64,000 bases of DNA from Sinohyriopsis cumingii (taxonomy: Eukaryota; Mollusca; Bivalvia; Unionida; Unionidae): assembly GCA_028554795.2 (NCBI GenBank), contig CM068835.1, forward strand, positions 59,615,719-59,679,718. Reading direction: 5' to 3'. A program made the position numbers and the translations under genes. Shown here one piece after another: positions 48,290 to 61,500 of the stretch. Under the pieces are notes generated by a model. That model was not told where the DNA came from. It saw only the letters and a program-made list of their open reading frames with translations, and made no database searches. Positions within the stretch are counted from its first letter, which is position 1. Each line of letters opens with the position of its first letter.

Positions 48290-48667
48290 ATGGCGTCAAA
48301 CCAAATGGACAAAATACAAACCTTACAAGACGTTTTAGACAACTTAGGAATAATGGAACAGATGCTAATAAGACTCGTTGAAGACCATTATTCCTATAGT
48401 CCCCATCGTGTAAAGATGGAAATTAACAACTTAAGAAAAGCAAAGGAGAAGATTAGTGGTGTGATGAAGGAAATAAAGGAGGAGAAGGAGGATGAAGAGG
48501 AAAAGATAAGAATAAGAACATGGAACGAAAAAATTGAAAAAGAAGAAGAAAATGAGAAGAGGAAGAAAGAAGAGGAGGAAGAGAAGAAAGAAGAGGAGGA
48601 GAAAAAAAAGAAGAAAAAGAGTGTAGGTGAGAAAATAAGAAGTTGGTGGAGGAAAAGAAGAAATTAG
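48290..48667 (+). CDS. coiled-coil accessory protein 3, Glu/Lys-rich
   Basis: 125 aa. The helical N-terminus KIQTLQDVLDNLGIMEQMLI follows the pattern of the other two accessory proteins. The rest is an extended Glu/Lys coiled coil, and the C-terminus is basic and Trp-rich (KIRSWWRKRRN). The stop is 25 bp before the stem-loop inside the right terminal repeat. No family recognised. Confidence 0.7.
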   Translation: MASNQMDKIQTLQDVLDNLGIMEQMLIRLVEDHYSYSPHRVKMEINNLRKAKEKISGVMKEIKEEKEDEEEKIRIRTWNEKIEKEEENEKRKKEEEEEKKEEEEKKKKKKSVGEKIRSWWRKRRN

Positions 48668-48687
48668 AAGCAGAAGAAGAAGAAAAC

Positions 48688-49052
48688 CCAAAGGCCCTTT
48701 TCAGGGCCAGCCATATATCTCGAAAAGAGATAGCCTTTCCATTGCCTACCCCATTTTTTTAAAAAAAAAAAAATCCCATGTTCCATTTCCCTTGACGCTA
48801 ATCAGACCCAAGATTTTTTCTCCATGTTAATTTCCCTTGTCGCTAATCGGACCCACGATTTTTTTTTTCTCCATGTTAAATTTCCCTTGTCGCTAGACAG
48901 ACCCACAATATTTTTTTCTCCATGTTAATTTCCCTTGTCGCTAATCGGACCCACGATTTTTCTCCATGTTAAATTTCCCTTGTCGCTAATCGGACCCAGG
49001 GGTCTCTGTAATGCTAATTCCCATTGTCGCTAATCCGACCCCCTTCACTACT
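48688..49052 (-). repeat. right terminal inverted repeat of element 2
   Basis: The inverse of 28736-29100, with the same six iteron-like units and, at its inner end, the histone-like stem-loop that terminates the 48290 gene. Differences between the two repeats are few (single bases and poly-A/T lengths), indicating a young insertion. Confidence 0.95.
48693..48708 (+). terminator. histone-type 3' stem-loop
   Basis: AACCCAAA precedes GGCCCT-TTTC-AGGGCC, followed by AGCCA and, after about 12 nt, CGAAAAGAGATAG, which contains the AAAAGAG core complementary to vertebrate U7 snRNA. Best match of the five to animal histone gene ends. Confidence 0.8.
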
Positions 49053-49058
49053 ATTATT

Positions 49059-52000
49059 GCTGTAAATATAAGATGGCACTGGTAGACGCAGTCTTGTCTT
49101 TTGCCATCCGTTGTGTAGTCCAAGGTTGAACTCTTTAAGGTCATGATCCAACATTCAAAGCAAGGTGCTTGTTGGTTTTCCCACTGGGCGCAATGATAGC
49201 TTGTGGATCGGTCATTTGAATTTTGGCCTTACCCCAGTAGATCTCAAGATTTACAAATTTTGTTTCTTTCTGCATAATGTCAAGGCTGGACAGTTCTGTA
49301 GCTTCTCAGACAGCAGGGCAACGTCACTGACTTTTTCCCTTGTGTGCTATTCGTTCCAGCGCTTAGTCTATTGGCATGATGACGTTTGAGGGAATGGAAC
49401 ATTCCAGTCAAATGCGGTTGTTTATGTTAAACCATCGTGAACATTCACCACTGACTGGAGCAAAGATAAAGAAAACCGTAAGGCAGTGATATATTCTGAA
49501 AGAGTAAGACCTCTGAGAAGCATGCTAGATCAGTGAGTGACAAGGCAGTGTCAGGATAATGTGACTGGGTGGAACATGATGCTACATGTTTGCTAGACAT
49601 CACTATAAATTACCACACTACATGCATCGTAGTGATATGACTGACAAATTGTTACGCGTATGTTAAACACACACACACGCACACGCGCGCGCACACACCA
49701 CACCACACACACACACACACACACACACACTTAATTACAAGGCTTTTTTACGGCATTTTCTACAAGTGAGATTAGTTATTGGTATTGAAAGCTAAAAGTG
49801 TCTCTCGTAGCAATGCAGCCACGCTTATTTTGCTGGAATATGCATGCACGTCATTTCGCTGACTGCAATGAACATTATCAAAATAAACAACTGTCGCAGT
49901 TGTTGAAGTTGTTTTTTCTTAAACTTGACAACACTGACAACTGCATCACACTTCCGGTACATGTGGAACTGCATATAACCAACATCTTCCAGCTTTATTG
50001 ATTGACAGAATTTCCAAACTGTTTCGGCACTATGCTGCATACTTAATTAAAGTAACCTGCTAATTACTGCAATGCAGGGTTAGTTTACAAGATCATTATT
50101 GAAATGACATCACTGTCGTCTGAAAGACGTCAAAGATTAACCATACAGAAGACATATTTACTAGCGATCAGTCTTGTGAGTCTCGTCCTGTCTTGTCTTC
50201 CCTTTTCCCTTGCCATATCATACCGTCTTGTCTTGTCTTGTCCTGTCTTGTGCCATCATTATCTTGTCCTTTCCCATACATTACTGTAGCTTCTTGTTTT
50301 GTCCTTCTACTATCTTGTGCTGTGCCGTCTTGTATTGTTTCGTCCATTGCCATGCCATAGTGATTTGTCATGTTTTGTCCCATCTCATTGCATGCCATAT
50401 GGTTTTGTTTCCCTCACTATCAACAACCATGTGTGATAATGGTCCCAGGATACCATCATCAAACATTGCTGATTGTGACGGAGGCGAGACATGTTGGCAT
50501 GCGACGGAATGGCACAAGACAAGACAAAATGACATGTCATGGCAAGGGATGGGATTTCAAGATGGCTCTGAGGCCGGATGAGACGGGATAAGACAAAATT
50601 GCACATGGTGATATAAGATGGAACAATACAAGATAATATAGAATGGGGCAGGATAAGACAATATGTCACAGCATGACAAGTAATGGGATAAGACAAAGGT
50701 AACATGACACGGGATGGGGCAGGATAAGACAAGATGTCACAGCATGACAAGTAATGGGATAAGACAAGGTAACATGACACGGGATGGGGCAGGATAAGAC
50801 AAGATGTCACAGCATGACAAGTAATGGGATAAGACAAGTTAACATGACACGGGATGGGGCAGGATAAGACAAGATGTCACAGCATGACAAGTAATTGGAT
50901 AAGACAAGGTAACATGACACGGGATGGAACAGGATAGGACAAAAAAAGACTAATACTACACACCAATACATGTATACACGCAAACATACATGCAGGCACA
51001 CATATCCATACATGCAGACTCATGTATATAATTAAGGTCCACAGGCTTGAGAAAAGGCTCCAGACACACATATCCTTCCCTGCTAAAAGCTCTTTCAACA
51101 TCAAAAACAATCCCTAACGATGTATATATACTAGTCTAGAATGATACTTTACCTTCTGTGCAAAGTGAAACATGATACATACGAAGATACTAACAAGGAG
51201 GTCACTGAACTGAATGACAAGACGCCATTAGTCATCAATGAGCCAAACCAGACCGGTGAGATTCGAACAAAGAGTGGACGTCTAATTTTTTTAAAAAAAG
51301 GCTGCAAGATAAAATGATTTTGTTATGTGAACTCGATAGTTTTCTCAATTACAAAAATAGTGTTTTATGAATATTAGAAACTGGGAGTGTTTAGGGGCAT
51401 AATACTACATCTGTTATATCGCATCAGTTTATACGCAGTGATAACAACTAGATTGAAGAAAATATTGATTTTAGTGGCAATGCCATTATATTACAATGTC
51501 TTTGTTTTCATGAGTGTAAGAATGATTCTGAATTCCATAGGGTTAAAACGTAATTTTAACAATTAGTAGAACTTTTACAACTCACCAGAAACTATTTGAA
51601 ATATATTCATGTGCAAAATAGCGCTTTGTCAAGTTTGAATATGTTTACAAATTTATTAAAAATAAAAGGAAAAATTAATATGTGAATTTAAAAGAAAAGC
51701 ACAAAACTCATTTTTAGGAAGAGTTGTGGTAATATACGGTATTAACATTCTGTAGCTACAAGTGGCCTGATAGTTATAGGTCACCTAAGGTCAGCTCCAG
51801 GCTCTCACTCAGTTGTAACCCTGTATGCCTTGTGATAACATTAGCGTGAGAAACTGGTGTCCATGTGTTTTCTCTGTTTAAGTCAGTCGAAATCTAGTCA
51901 TTAAAGTAGTTAGACCAAACCATGTTTTGTGTTATTTAGCAAAACATAACAATCAGTAGATGATTTTGATTTATCAGTAAATGCATTCAATATATCAATA

Positions 52001-52497
52001 CAGGATCCTTGTATCTTAGAACAGACTTTATTATGATATAAAATAATTTTAAAAATTACAATTATGATTTTGCAATATTTGAAAGGTTTTCTAGTTATTG
52101 ACAATAAATTTTGAATATTATAAATTTTCATCGAATATTAGAATGTATTAAGTTTGTTATACAACACGCCGTAACAAGTGCCATTATAGATATGTGAACA
52201 ACGTAACAGGAAAAAATTATTAGTGGCTTTATTTATGTTATAAAGCAAAGAAAGAAACCTGCCTGTATAATATTATTTTCAAAATCTTCGAAATCGAAAT
52301 ATATGAAAAAGAGGAAAATAATAAAACAAACATCGAAATAATAGAACTTCCCTCTCTTCCCTGTTGCGGTCCTCTTAGATAGCAACAAGGGTGTTTCCCA
52401 AGCAACGCTGCGGGATACCGGAACAGGAAACGGAAAAAGAATTATTTTACCCATAATGCTCTTCTTGCATTCTTTCAACTGGTAGAAAATCTTGAAA
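49059..52497. other. host intergenic DNA, low-complexity repeats
   Basis: No gene recognised. It holds a (CA)n/(CACG)n tract at about 49668-49732 and two repeat fields at 50150-50960 (separate entry). The last few hundred bases presumably contain the RABL2 promoter and 5' leader; no TATA or CpG-type signal could be singled out. Confidence 0.55.
50150..50960. repeat. TGTCTTGTC minisatellite and 70-bp tandem repeats
   Basis: 50160-50400 is rich in tcttgtcctgtc-type words. 50500-50960 carries the inverse words (aagacaagat) and, from 50701, a 70-bp unit starting aacatgacacgggatggggc at 50701, 50771, 50841 and 50911 with few changes. The open frames across it are artefacts. Confidence 0.9.
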
Positions 52498-52598
52498 ATG
52501 GCAAAGACAGTCGATCCTGATTATGATAAGGACGGTACTGATGGAGAAACCAAAGTTAAAATAATAGGTTTAGGGGACAGCGCTGTTGGAAAATCTAA
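52498..52598 (+). CDS. RABL2: RABL2 exon: start and P-loop
   Basis: ATG at 52498; encodes the N-terminus and the P-loop GDSAVGKS. Splice donor AA|gtatgt at 52599. Confidence 0.9.
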
Positions 52599-55500
52599 GT
52601 ATGTATTTTCAGCAATAATTACGTTTGCTTTACTAATTGAATGATTGCAGTGTGTTTCGTACTGATGCCCCTAGTCGGTCATTAAAGAAAATGAACATTC
52701 TCGAAGAGTATAAACTATAAAACGGCGGCGGTCTATTGCTATAGGTCACAGCTTGGAATCCAGAAAAGAAGCACCAGACTGCTCAATTAGCATTATTGTT
52801 TGGTATGATACTAAAGCATTTGCAGCCCCCCCCCCCCCCGCCTAAAAAAGACACCTAGTCCGATTTTTTAAATGAAAGCATGAAGTTGTCCAACAAATGC
52901 ACATAATTAAGTAATTTTATTCATCCGTTATATTTCTAACCTGATTATTACCAGGTGGCCCCTATTTTTGACATCTTTTTTAAACAAACCGAAGTTGTCG
53001 ATGTAAACAACCTGCTTACTCTCCTTTCATGATTCCTTGAAAAATAACGTTACATTGTCATTAAACTGGTGTTATTTGGATCCATTATTTACAGTATTAA
53101 CTCTTACATGCATTTGTTACATAGATTTGCAGAATTATTCGTTTGTTATTGAAGACATCGCATATTAAGTTTGAAAATAAAAGACTTTCCTATGCACAGG
53201 GGTCAAGATAGACTTCAGATTTAAAGGGGCAATTGACTCCTCCTTTTTCACAGAGGCATATTTATAAAATTTATCATATTCATACCATTGTAGTGATAGA
53301 TGAAAATATGCATGTTTGGATGGAGAAATACATGCAGCATATTTTGGCTATAGTTTTTTTAAAAGAACACAATAAAAAAAATCATACATTGTAGGTAATT
53401 GTAGCTGATAGGAATAACTAGATTACGGTATTGTAATTTCAAGTTGAAACAATGTCTAATCAACTACAAATTAAACAAATGTTTCTGTAAAGCTACTATC
53501 AAATGCCAGCTGAAAAGCTTTCTAAACTCTTTGAAACAACCTGTATAATATGGACATAAGAGCAAAGACACAAGTGTCATCATACCTTAAGTTCATCTTC
53601 ATTTTATTGTTACTGATAATACAGTGCTGTTGAAAGTGTTCATAAACAACACACTGAAGCAATAAAGTTGATATATAAATGAACTATATCTTTTGTTCCA
53701 AGTGAATTAATAAAAGAACATATGTTGCCATGCATGACTATGATTGCATCTTTTTTAGAAAGTGGATTTTCGTAACCACCAACGTTAAAATTTGTTACAA
53801 CAATCCATTGAAAGGATTGCAACTTAATGTTTTATTATTTGACTATGTACTTGTGCTAATGTAATGCATTGGTTAAATATTACTTCACTGCTTTTCATAT
53901 TTTAACAGTAATGAAAGATATGAAAACAATCTTATCTTTATAGAGCTTCACAAATTCCACAATATAGATTGAATGGTCCCATACATTTCTGACTTGCATG
54001 ATTATAGTTTTAGGCTAAATCTTTTATCATGTAATATTTAGATTTTGCATTTTATCAATTTTATATTTTCTTTAATCTGTTTGCTTAACAATTTACAAAA
54101 ACAGACAATCTAATCGAGTGGTATTTCCTAGATATACACATTGATGAATTCCATTACAGGTTTATTTATGGTTTCAAACTGATTTTATTAGGAAAATAAT
54201 GCAAACATAGCAGTTAAAATCTTCATTCTTTTGGGATTGTTTGTGTTTAAATTAGAAAGTGTTTTTTACCAATTCTGTTCAAACATAACTTATCATTTAA
54301 ATATTGATGTTTAAATTTGCAGATAGAAGTTGGTACGTTTAATCATGAAAGGAATCTTGTGGAAATTGGGTACTTATGACTTGCTCGGAAAATGGTTATT
54401 GGCTGTATGTGCAAGAGTTTGTTGGTGCAATTGGTATAAACAACTCATGAAATACATTTTGCCTTGGGCTAATACGCAACACTGTTAGAGCTACCTGGAT
54501 ATGGTGAGCGTTCATATCAAAAGTTGTAAGCCACTATCACTTATTTTAAGTTTAAAATATAACAGGGCAGAGTCGTTTTCACTTTTGTAACTGAAGAAGG
54601 AAAAGTTTGCATTCTTTTAGGTGACTAGTTGCTTACCTCAGTTTAACATGACCCCAGTATGCAGATATGGTGACCGTGTTAGTAAAAAAAATTCTGTTTG
54701 GTTTGAAATGTGAACAAGATGACATAAACAGCGGTATCTGCAGGTAATGATTTAAGTGTTGGTTTTTAGTACCAGTAGAATTGCTCTGTGTACAGGCAGA
54801 TGATCCTCCTGTGTCTTACTAAAAGTTAATGCCATTGAGATTCTTTTAGCAGTATGGAGTATGCGTAAGTACACTTGTCCATGATGGCATAAGTACACTT
54901 GTCCATGATGGCATAAGTACACTTGTCCATGATGGCATAAGTACACTTGTCCATGATGGCATAAGTACACTTGTCCATGATGGCATAAGTACACTTGTCC
55001 ATGATGGCATAAGTACACTTGTCCATGATGCTGTATATGTAGTAGTTTATCAGTAATATATCTCATAACAGGCAATTATCAACATTCCAATGATGGTGAT
55101 GACATTGCTGTTTGTGTCATAAAATGGTTCTTTCAGGATGGAGAGAGATACAGATATAACAAAAATCTAATTTGCCTGGGAAAACTTTGATCATGCTGAT
55201 GAAATGCATACTTGTACTGTCAAGATGTTAAAAGACTTGTACATATTTATCTCAGTTTATGCCCCTTGTCCTTATGAAGATCATCTACTTACTATGTACT
55301 ATACTTTATCAAAAGCTGTGAACTTTATATACAAAGTTAAGCACCTGACCTGTGAATGGGGGAGCTAATTGGGATTGTTACCTATAATGTTTTTACTCAT
55401 AGGGCTTTATTAAGGATATGAATCTTGTTGTAGTAGGACAAAACTGATGGTTTTAAGTCCATCTAGCACATGAACCATGAGTCATTGGACAAGGGATATA

Positions 55501-58500
55501 ATGTGTACACAAAAAGTTAATCATTGATTACCTTATTCTTGTAATCTGGAGAGCTTAGTCCAAAAAGCATGATGTTTTTGAGGTTTTACAAGTAACAAAG
55601 GGATCGAAGTAGGTCACTGATGGCTCTTGAATCTTTGATTCAGCATTGGCCATCCTTTGGTGGAGGTGAGATAAAACAACCTCTATGGTGTAATGAGAAA
55701 TTGTGTAAAGCAAACTACTTTAAATGCAATGTGGCTGATCCAGTGACATTGATAGATAAATTGAACAATGGTTGACATCACAACCTGTTAAAAAAAAAAT
55801 GTTGCTATTATGTGAAATATATTGATCAAGCCATGTCTGCTTTGGAAAAATAAATTCATAATTTTTTCTTGTCACACATATCAAGGCAAAATGTACACTG
55901 TAGTTGCAGTATTTACAAATTGGTCCTTTGTGTTCATCCATTCCGTATGGCTCTGTGATTGGATCCTGACATTTAGGTCTAGGGCAGGGGTGCACAACCT
56001 CTGGCCTATGTATGTGTTTTGTCCAGCCCTCAGGGCAGATTAAAACAACACAGAAATCTGGCACATGAACTGTAATTATATTAAAGAAATTAGTGTTTTC
56101 AGCCCATGAGTGGTCTTAGAAAATGCAATTTGGCCCTTGGCCAAAAAAAAGTTGTGCACCTCTGATCTAGGGCCAAATAGTCACATGTTTATAAATATAA
56201 TTATTGATTACATTACAGCACGTTCCAGCTGCCTTTGACCTCAGCCAATACAAGATCTGTACGTGGGTCTGTTTAAGTTTTTTTCCCTTCAAATTACTGT
56301 ATATACTCACTTATAATATGAATCCAATTGCAAACTGCACATACAAAGATCTGCCATCTCATACTGCACTGGCAAGTCTGGGTCTGTGCAATTTATTAAG
56401 ATTAATCAGTAGAACAAACAAGATAGACCCTGATCTGTAGGTGTAATATGCTACGGCAGATCAGGATCTTTGCTGTTTGCAGTTTGACTCGACTTATAGG
56501 TGAGTATATGTGGTAATGCTTGACCATTGTGAAAAGAAGATTGGAACGGATATAGCTCTGCATAAAGTCACTTTTATTCAGTAATTTGGCACACAGGAGA
56601 AGGAGAATTATGCCATGACATGGTCTTATTACCTAGATATATGAAGTTGAATTTTTATTCTTTACTACATTGCAGGTTGGTGGAGCGCTTTCTCATGGAT
56701 GGATAGTATCCTTTATACCCAGCTGAATGCTTTTCCAACATAAGAGTACTGTGAACAGCACATTATATGCCCACATATCAGTCCACTGTGTAGAATCTAG
56801 TAGGGAATGGTCTATAGATTTTTTATTGACTAACAGGTTTCAGTGATGTGGACCTTTGGTCAAGGGTATGTGTTCTTGGGCTAAACTTACAACATGCAGA
56901 AACCTTTTTTGCCTTTTAAGACTTACCATGATTCTGATCTTTTGATTCCATAATCTACAAGTTTCTTTATTATCCCGAGTGCAAGCTATCAGAGTTTGGT
57001 CAAGGAATTTACTATAAATTAAAGTTCTCCTGAAGAGAGTTTTTGTATTTTCATTTAGACACAGTGACCTTGACATTTTGTCAACAAAATCAGTAGGTTT
57101 CCTCCATACATTAAGGCAAGCCCTCCAGGTCAAGGCATGTGATCTAGTTCTAATGTTGTGATGCATTGACCTTGACTTTTGATTCCAAAATCAATGGGCT
57201 TATTTTCTTACCTCAGGTGCAAATTGTCCACATAGTTAGGTCCAGGTCTTTGATATAGAATGAATGTCATTGAGTGAAAACCATTTTTCTTCTTTCAGTC
57301 ACAGAGCTCTTGACTTTTGACCTCCCCCACCCCAATCAGTATGCTTCTTCCCCAAATGCATGCCATGCAAAAGGTTGGGTCCATGGATGTGATTTGAAAC
57401 CAGTGTTATGGTGTGGAAATCATTTTTCTTCTTTCAGTCCTTTTTTTTATCCCAAAATCATTTTTTTTAAAAATCCCATGTTAAAGTCATCCACAGAGTT
57501 TGGTAAAAATAGATACTGGAGAACTTGAGTTACAATGCAGAATAAAAATTGACAAGATGAACAGATGGGCAGCATCATAGCGTAATTGGGTCCACCTTAT
57601 AGCCAGTGTATATTTCAGTATTAAACTAATAATTCAGCACAGAGGAATGAGATGTTTTCTTCATGTTTCTATTCAGAAATTGGTCTGATTACATGTATAT
57701 GAATGTTTACTGACTTATGAATCATTTTGGCTGTTTGGCCATAGAAATTATCATCTGAAAAGAAACATTTAAGAATTGTAAAGTTTTATTTTTTCTTTGG
57801 CATGTCATTTAAGTAGTAAAAACCTAACATTGTTTTCATATAGTGAGAATTTTCTGGTATCAATGGCAGAATAACAAGTCATTTGCAACAAAGTTAATAC
57901 ATGTATTTTGTTTCAGTTCTGAAAGTAATATTTAAGAACTGAACATCACAAAGTGTAGGCCTTCATGCATAGCATGTAATTTATTTTCAATCTTTATGAC
58001 TTAATAAATCCTGCAAAATATGAAGTTCAGTTCTTATAATTACAAATAGTTATAAAATAAATAATGGAACTTAAAAATACAGAACAGAACAATACATTAA
58101 CTATCATTTAGAATACAGTATTGTCAAGCACAGAAGAATGGTGTATGAATACATAATTAGTTCCTATTTTTGTGTCATGAACTGATAGCTTACAGTTTTT
58201 CAATATCACATGATGAGATTTTAACCAATCAAAAAATGGCTTACAAGCGATGATAAAAATGTATAATAATGTTATTATCATGTGGTATATTGTGTTCTAT
58301 AAAATCTGTATTTCATCAGTAGGGACTAAAACATCTTATTGTATTGATTATCATCTTAGAACATATTTGTTTTGTTGATCTTGCCTGTCTGAACTTGTGT
58401 GGCTATTTTAATGCATACAACAGGTCTGTTCTAAGATGCAAGATTTGCTCATCACTCTAAAAACGCCCATAGAAATCATGCATTATTGTTTCAAACCCTA

Positions 58501-61500
58501 CCATTATTTATTTGATAACTGTCTCCTACTTTCAGAAAATAGAAAACTATCCCCTTTTTTTCAAATGGAGGAGGTATTTTCTGCCACATATTTTAGTTCT
58601 TAAATAGACTTTGCATGCACACATAAAGTACACAATTCCAACTACACCATTTAAGATAAGGATTTATGGCAGCAATGTAAAAAATGGATGTAGTTAATGG
58701 ATAAACATAACCATTTGAAATACTCATTTTGTGTTTAGTGGGATGAGGGAGTAAGGTAAAAAAAAGTGTTTGGGGCAGTACAATGAAGGTACAAACAGAA
58801 AAAAACCTGATAAAAGCTTGTTTTCTTCAGGTTTTTAAATTTGTTTATAAAATATGACTTTGCCATTATTATATATGATATAGGTAAAAAAATAAAATGC
58901 AGTTTGGGAATTAATTAGTTTTTCTGGTACAAGATCTTTCCTTGACCCAGGACAGTAAACCACAGCAGTTGTCCACGTATGCCTTGACCTTGTTCAACTA
59001 TAAGACTCAAGTAAATGATTCCAAAGTTTCTGTCGGTATGTATTCCTAGAAAAACGTGTTGATCGGGAAAGTATAATTTTGAAGCAAATACCAATGTAAA
59101 CAACATAATTCCAGATCTGCTGTCACAGATCAGGGAGTATATTGTTTGTTCTACTAATTACTCCTAATAAACCACATAGAGAAAAAAAATATGTTGCATT
59201 AGACAACGGCAGATCTGGGTCTATGATGTTTTCAGTTGTTATGTGACTTATAAACAAGTATATACATTAGTCTGTTATGCTGATCATAGTAGTACAGTAC
59301 TAACTGGTATCCTCTTTGATCAGTAGCCATTGTAAATAAACCAAACTTGTCACTGACAGTCTGGAATGGCATCCAAAAGCGACATTGATGATCCATTACC
59401 TTCAAGCGATTTGTCTCATAGAAATGCAGTGTTTCCGTTTGGTGTGGTGATTATATAAAACATGTCTTCTTCATACTTTAATGAATAAATAAAATGTAAT
59501 AAGATCTCCTATGACTTGATTAGTGTTATCTGGCCAAAACACTTGAATACAGTTGGAAATTATGGGGAAGAGAGAAAAAAGACAACTGTTAGGGCAGCTG
59601 GTTCACATTGTGATGATGTTTACCAGTAGATTAACCTGGCTGCAAAGATGTGAGATAAAAAATATCTTTCCTGAAATTTGGTAACAGTTGCTTCATTGCT
59701 ATATATTATGACAATAAAGAAGATTTATAATACGTCAGTTGTACCAAATAGTTACTGCTCTCGTGGTCTAAGTGATTAGAGTGTCTGCCGTGGATGCAGA
59801 TCGAACCACATCTGAGTTAATTGCACTAAGGACATCTGTGACTGACAACGTTTTTCTTGTACTCTGTAAGAAAAGTCTGATTCACAGAGATTTGTGAAAA
59901 GCTGCAGCATTGCCATGTGTTTTGTTGAAATTTTTATATCGTTAACGCTATGATATTTACTACAATACTCAAGAATATTGTTTAAACCATGATAAAAACC
60001 TGTATTTCTTTCACAGCCATTCAATTTCACAGAAAAACAAGAACTACAATATTAGTTACTATTCTTTATACTCACTATAGAGCAATTTTTTTATACTTGT
60101 GATAGACCTTTGCAGGTGTTAAATTCATAAATTACAATAAAAATCTTCACTGAATCCATTTTAAGGATATTTTTCTAGAATACTTACCTTATAAAATCCA
60201 GAAATGTTTAATATTGTACGACATAACAAGGTTATAGTACAGTTTTGCTCTAGATGTAGTTATCTCCCCTTATTACAGATTTCTGGGACACAGCTGGCCA
60301 GGAGAGATTCAACAACATGCATCCATCCTACTATCATCAAGCTCATGCCTGTATATTGGTAGGTCTCACATAATCATGGACATAAGTTCTACATTATCAT
60401 ACAGATACATTTTTTGTGATGCCTGCATTAGCAGATGATAAGACTAGATGAGTCCATGCTGTGGTGCTGTGTGTTGCATCTAGGATCCATTAAGCTAAGG
60501 ACAATGTGCAACACTGTCTCCAAAATCTGGTGGACATGCAGAATTTGAAAAGGACAAATGTTGGTATTAGAAGTAGTGGTCAAAAAGGCACATTGAAAGA
60601 GGTTTATAGGGGTCAAGATATGTGAGTCAAAACATTACATGAAGACCTAAATTAATGTGCTGCATGCGTGGTATGGGATAGGGAATACTCACTTGGCAAG
60701 AACAAGGCTTTGCAGAGTTCTTCCACATAAATTCTGATCCCAATCCTACATCAGTGTATATAATGTTTGATTTTATTTCATTTCTCACTAGGAAATGTTG
60801 GAGAATGAAGGATGACATCATTGGCATGGATATATAGTTTTAGAAATACAGAGTATTTTATTTTTTAAATATTGTCATTAGGAAAAGAATATTATGTTTA
60901 TTGAAAAACAGATACTATTTAAAGACTCGCATTTGTTTAAAATACTAAAATTTGCAAAACATATTGCAGACCATAAAGATATCATAAGCATAATTATGTC
61001 TGATTCAGTGTCTGTTAATGTGCTTACATGAATAGGTACATCTCACATTCTCTGGGCATATCTCACATGCCATAGTCATATCTTACATGCCTTAGTTATT
61101 TAAAGCTTGTTGTATTTATTATGTTATTATTGAAAGCAGTTTCAGTATTTTGTTCAAGTAATAGTAAATAGTCCATTGCTCTGTCAGGCAAGTGTAGTTT
61201 GAGTTTGGGCAAAATTCACATCGTCCTGGGCATGTGTATGGAAAAAAAATGGAGCATTGTGCTGCTTTTTAAGGTAAAGAGTAAATTACAACCAAAAGGT
61301 TGATGCTCTGGATTTCAGAAATTGAAAGTTACAAATTTGAACCTCAACTTAAAATTGCTTTTGAAAAGTTTTTACTTTTATTTTATCCTCACTTTGGAAT
61401 TAGTAATGGGGTGGTGTTGTCATAAATAACTTGGCTTGTTGCCTCTTTTCCTCCGTTTGGATAAACATGATATTAAGATTTGGCTTTTTCTTATGCAAAC

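Larger units (their letters stand above)
28736..49052. mobile_element. complete Polinton/adintovirus-like element 2
   Basis: A 20.3-kb element with ~365-bp terminal inverted repeats beginning AGTAGTGAAGG, flanked by a perfect 6-bp duplication ATTATT (28730-28735 and 49053-49058), the canonical Polinton signature. Core gene order: PolB, BIR proteins, ATPase, core proteins, PY-like, integrase with chromodomain, TM protein, penton, pVI-like, major capsid, protease. Most core genes run rightward with TATA boxes before each. Accessory genes at both ends terminate in histone-like stem-loops. Known lesions: three in PolB, one each in a duplicated F-box-like gene, a TM gene and a basic core gene. Confidence 0.96.

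Noticed and set aside
11208-49052. One element nested in, or chimeric with, the other
   Set aside because: Each has its own complete terminal repeats and target duplication, with host DNA between them.
50104-51110. Repetitive SYPITCHAV-type frames
   Set aside because: Translations of the 70-bp tandem repeats.
54752-55075. HGQVYLCHHGQVYL repeat protein
   Set aside because: Frame through a 24-bp intronic tandem repeat; no coding support.
59755-59810. tRNA gene
   Set aside because: Only an A-box-like stretch is present; no B box, no cloverleaf pairing.
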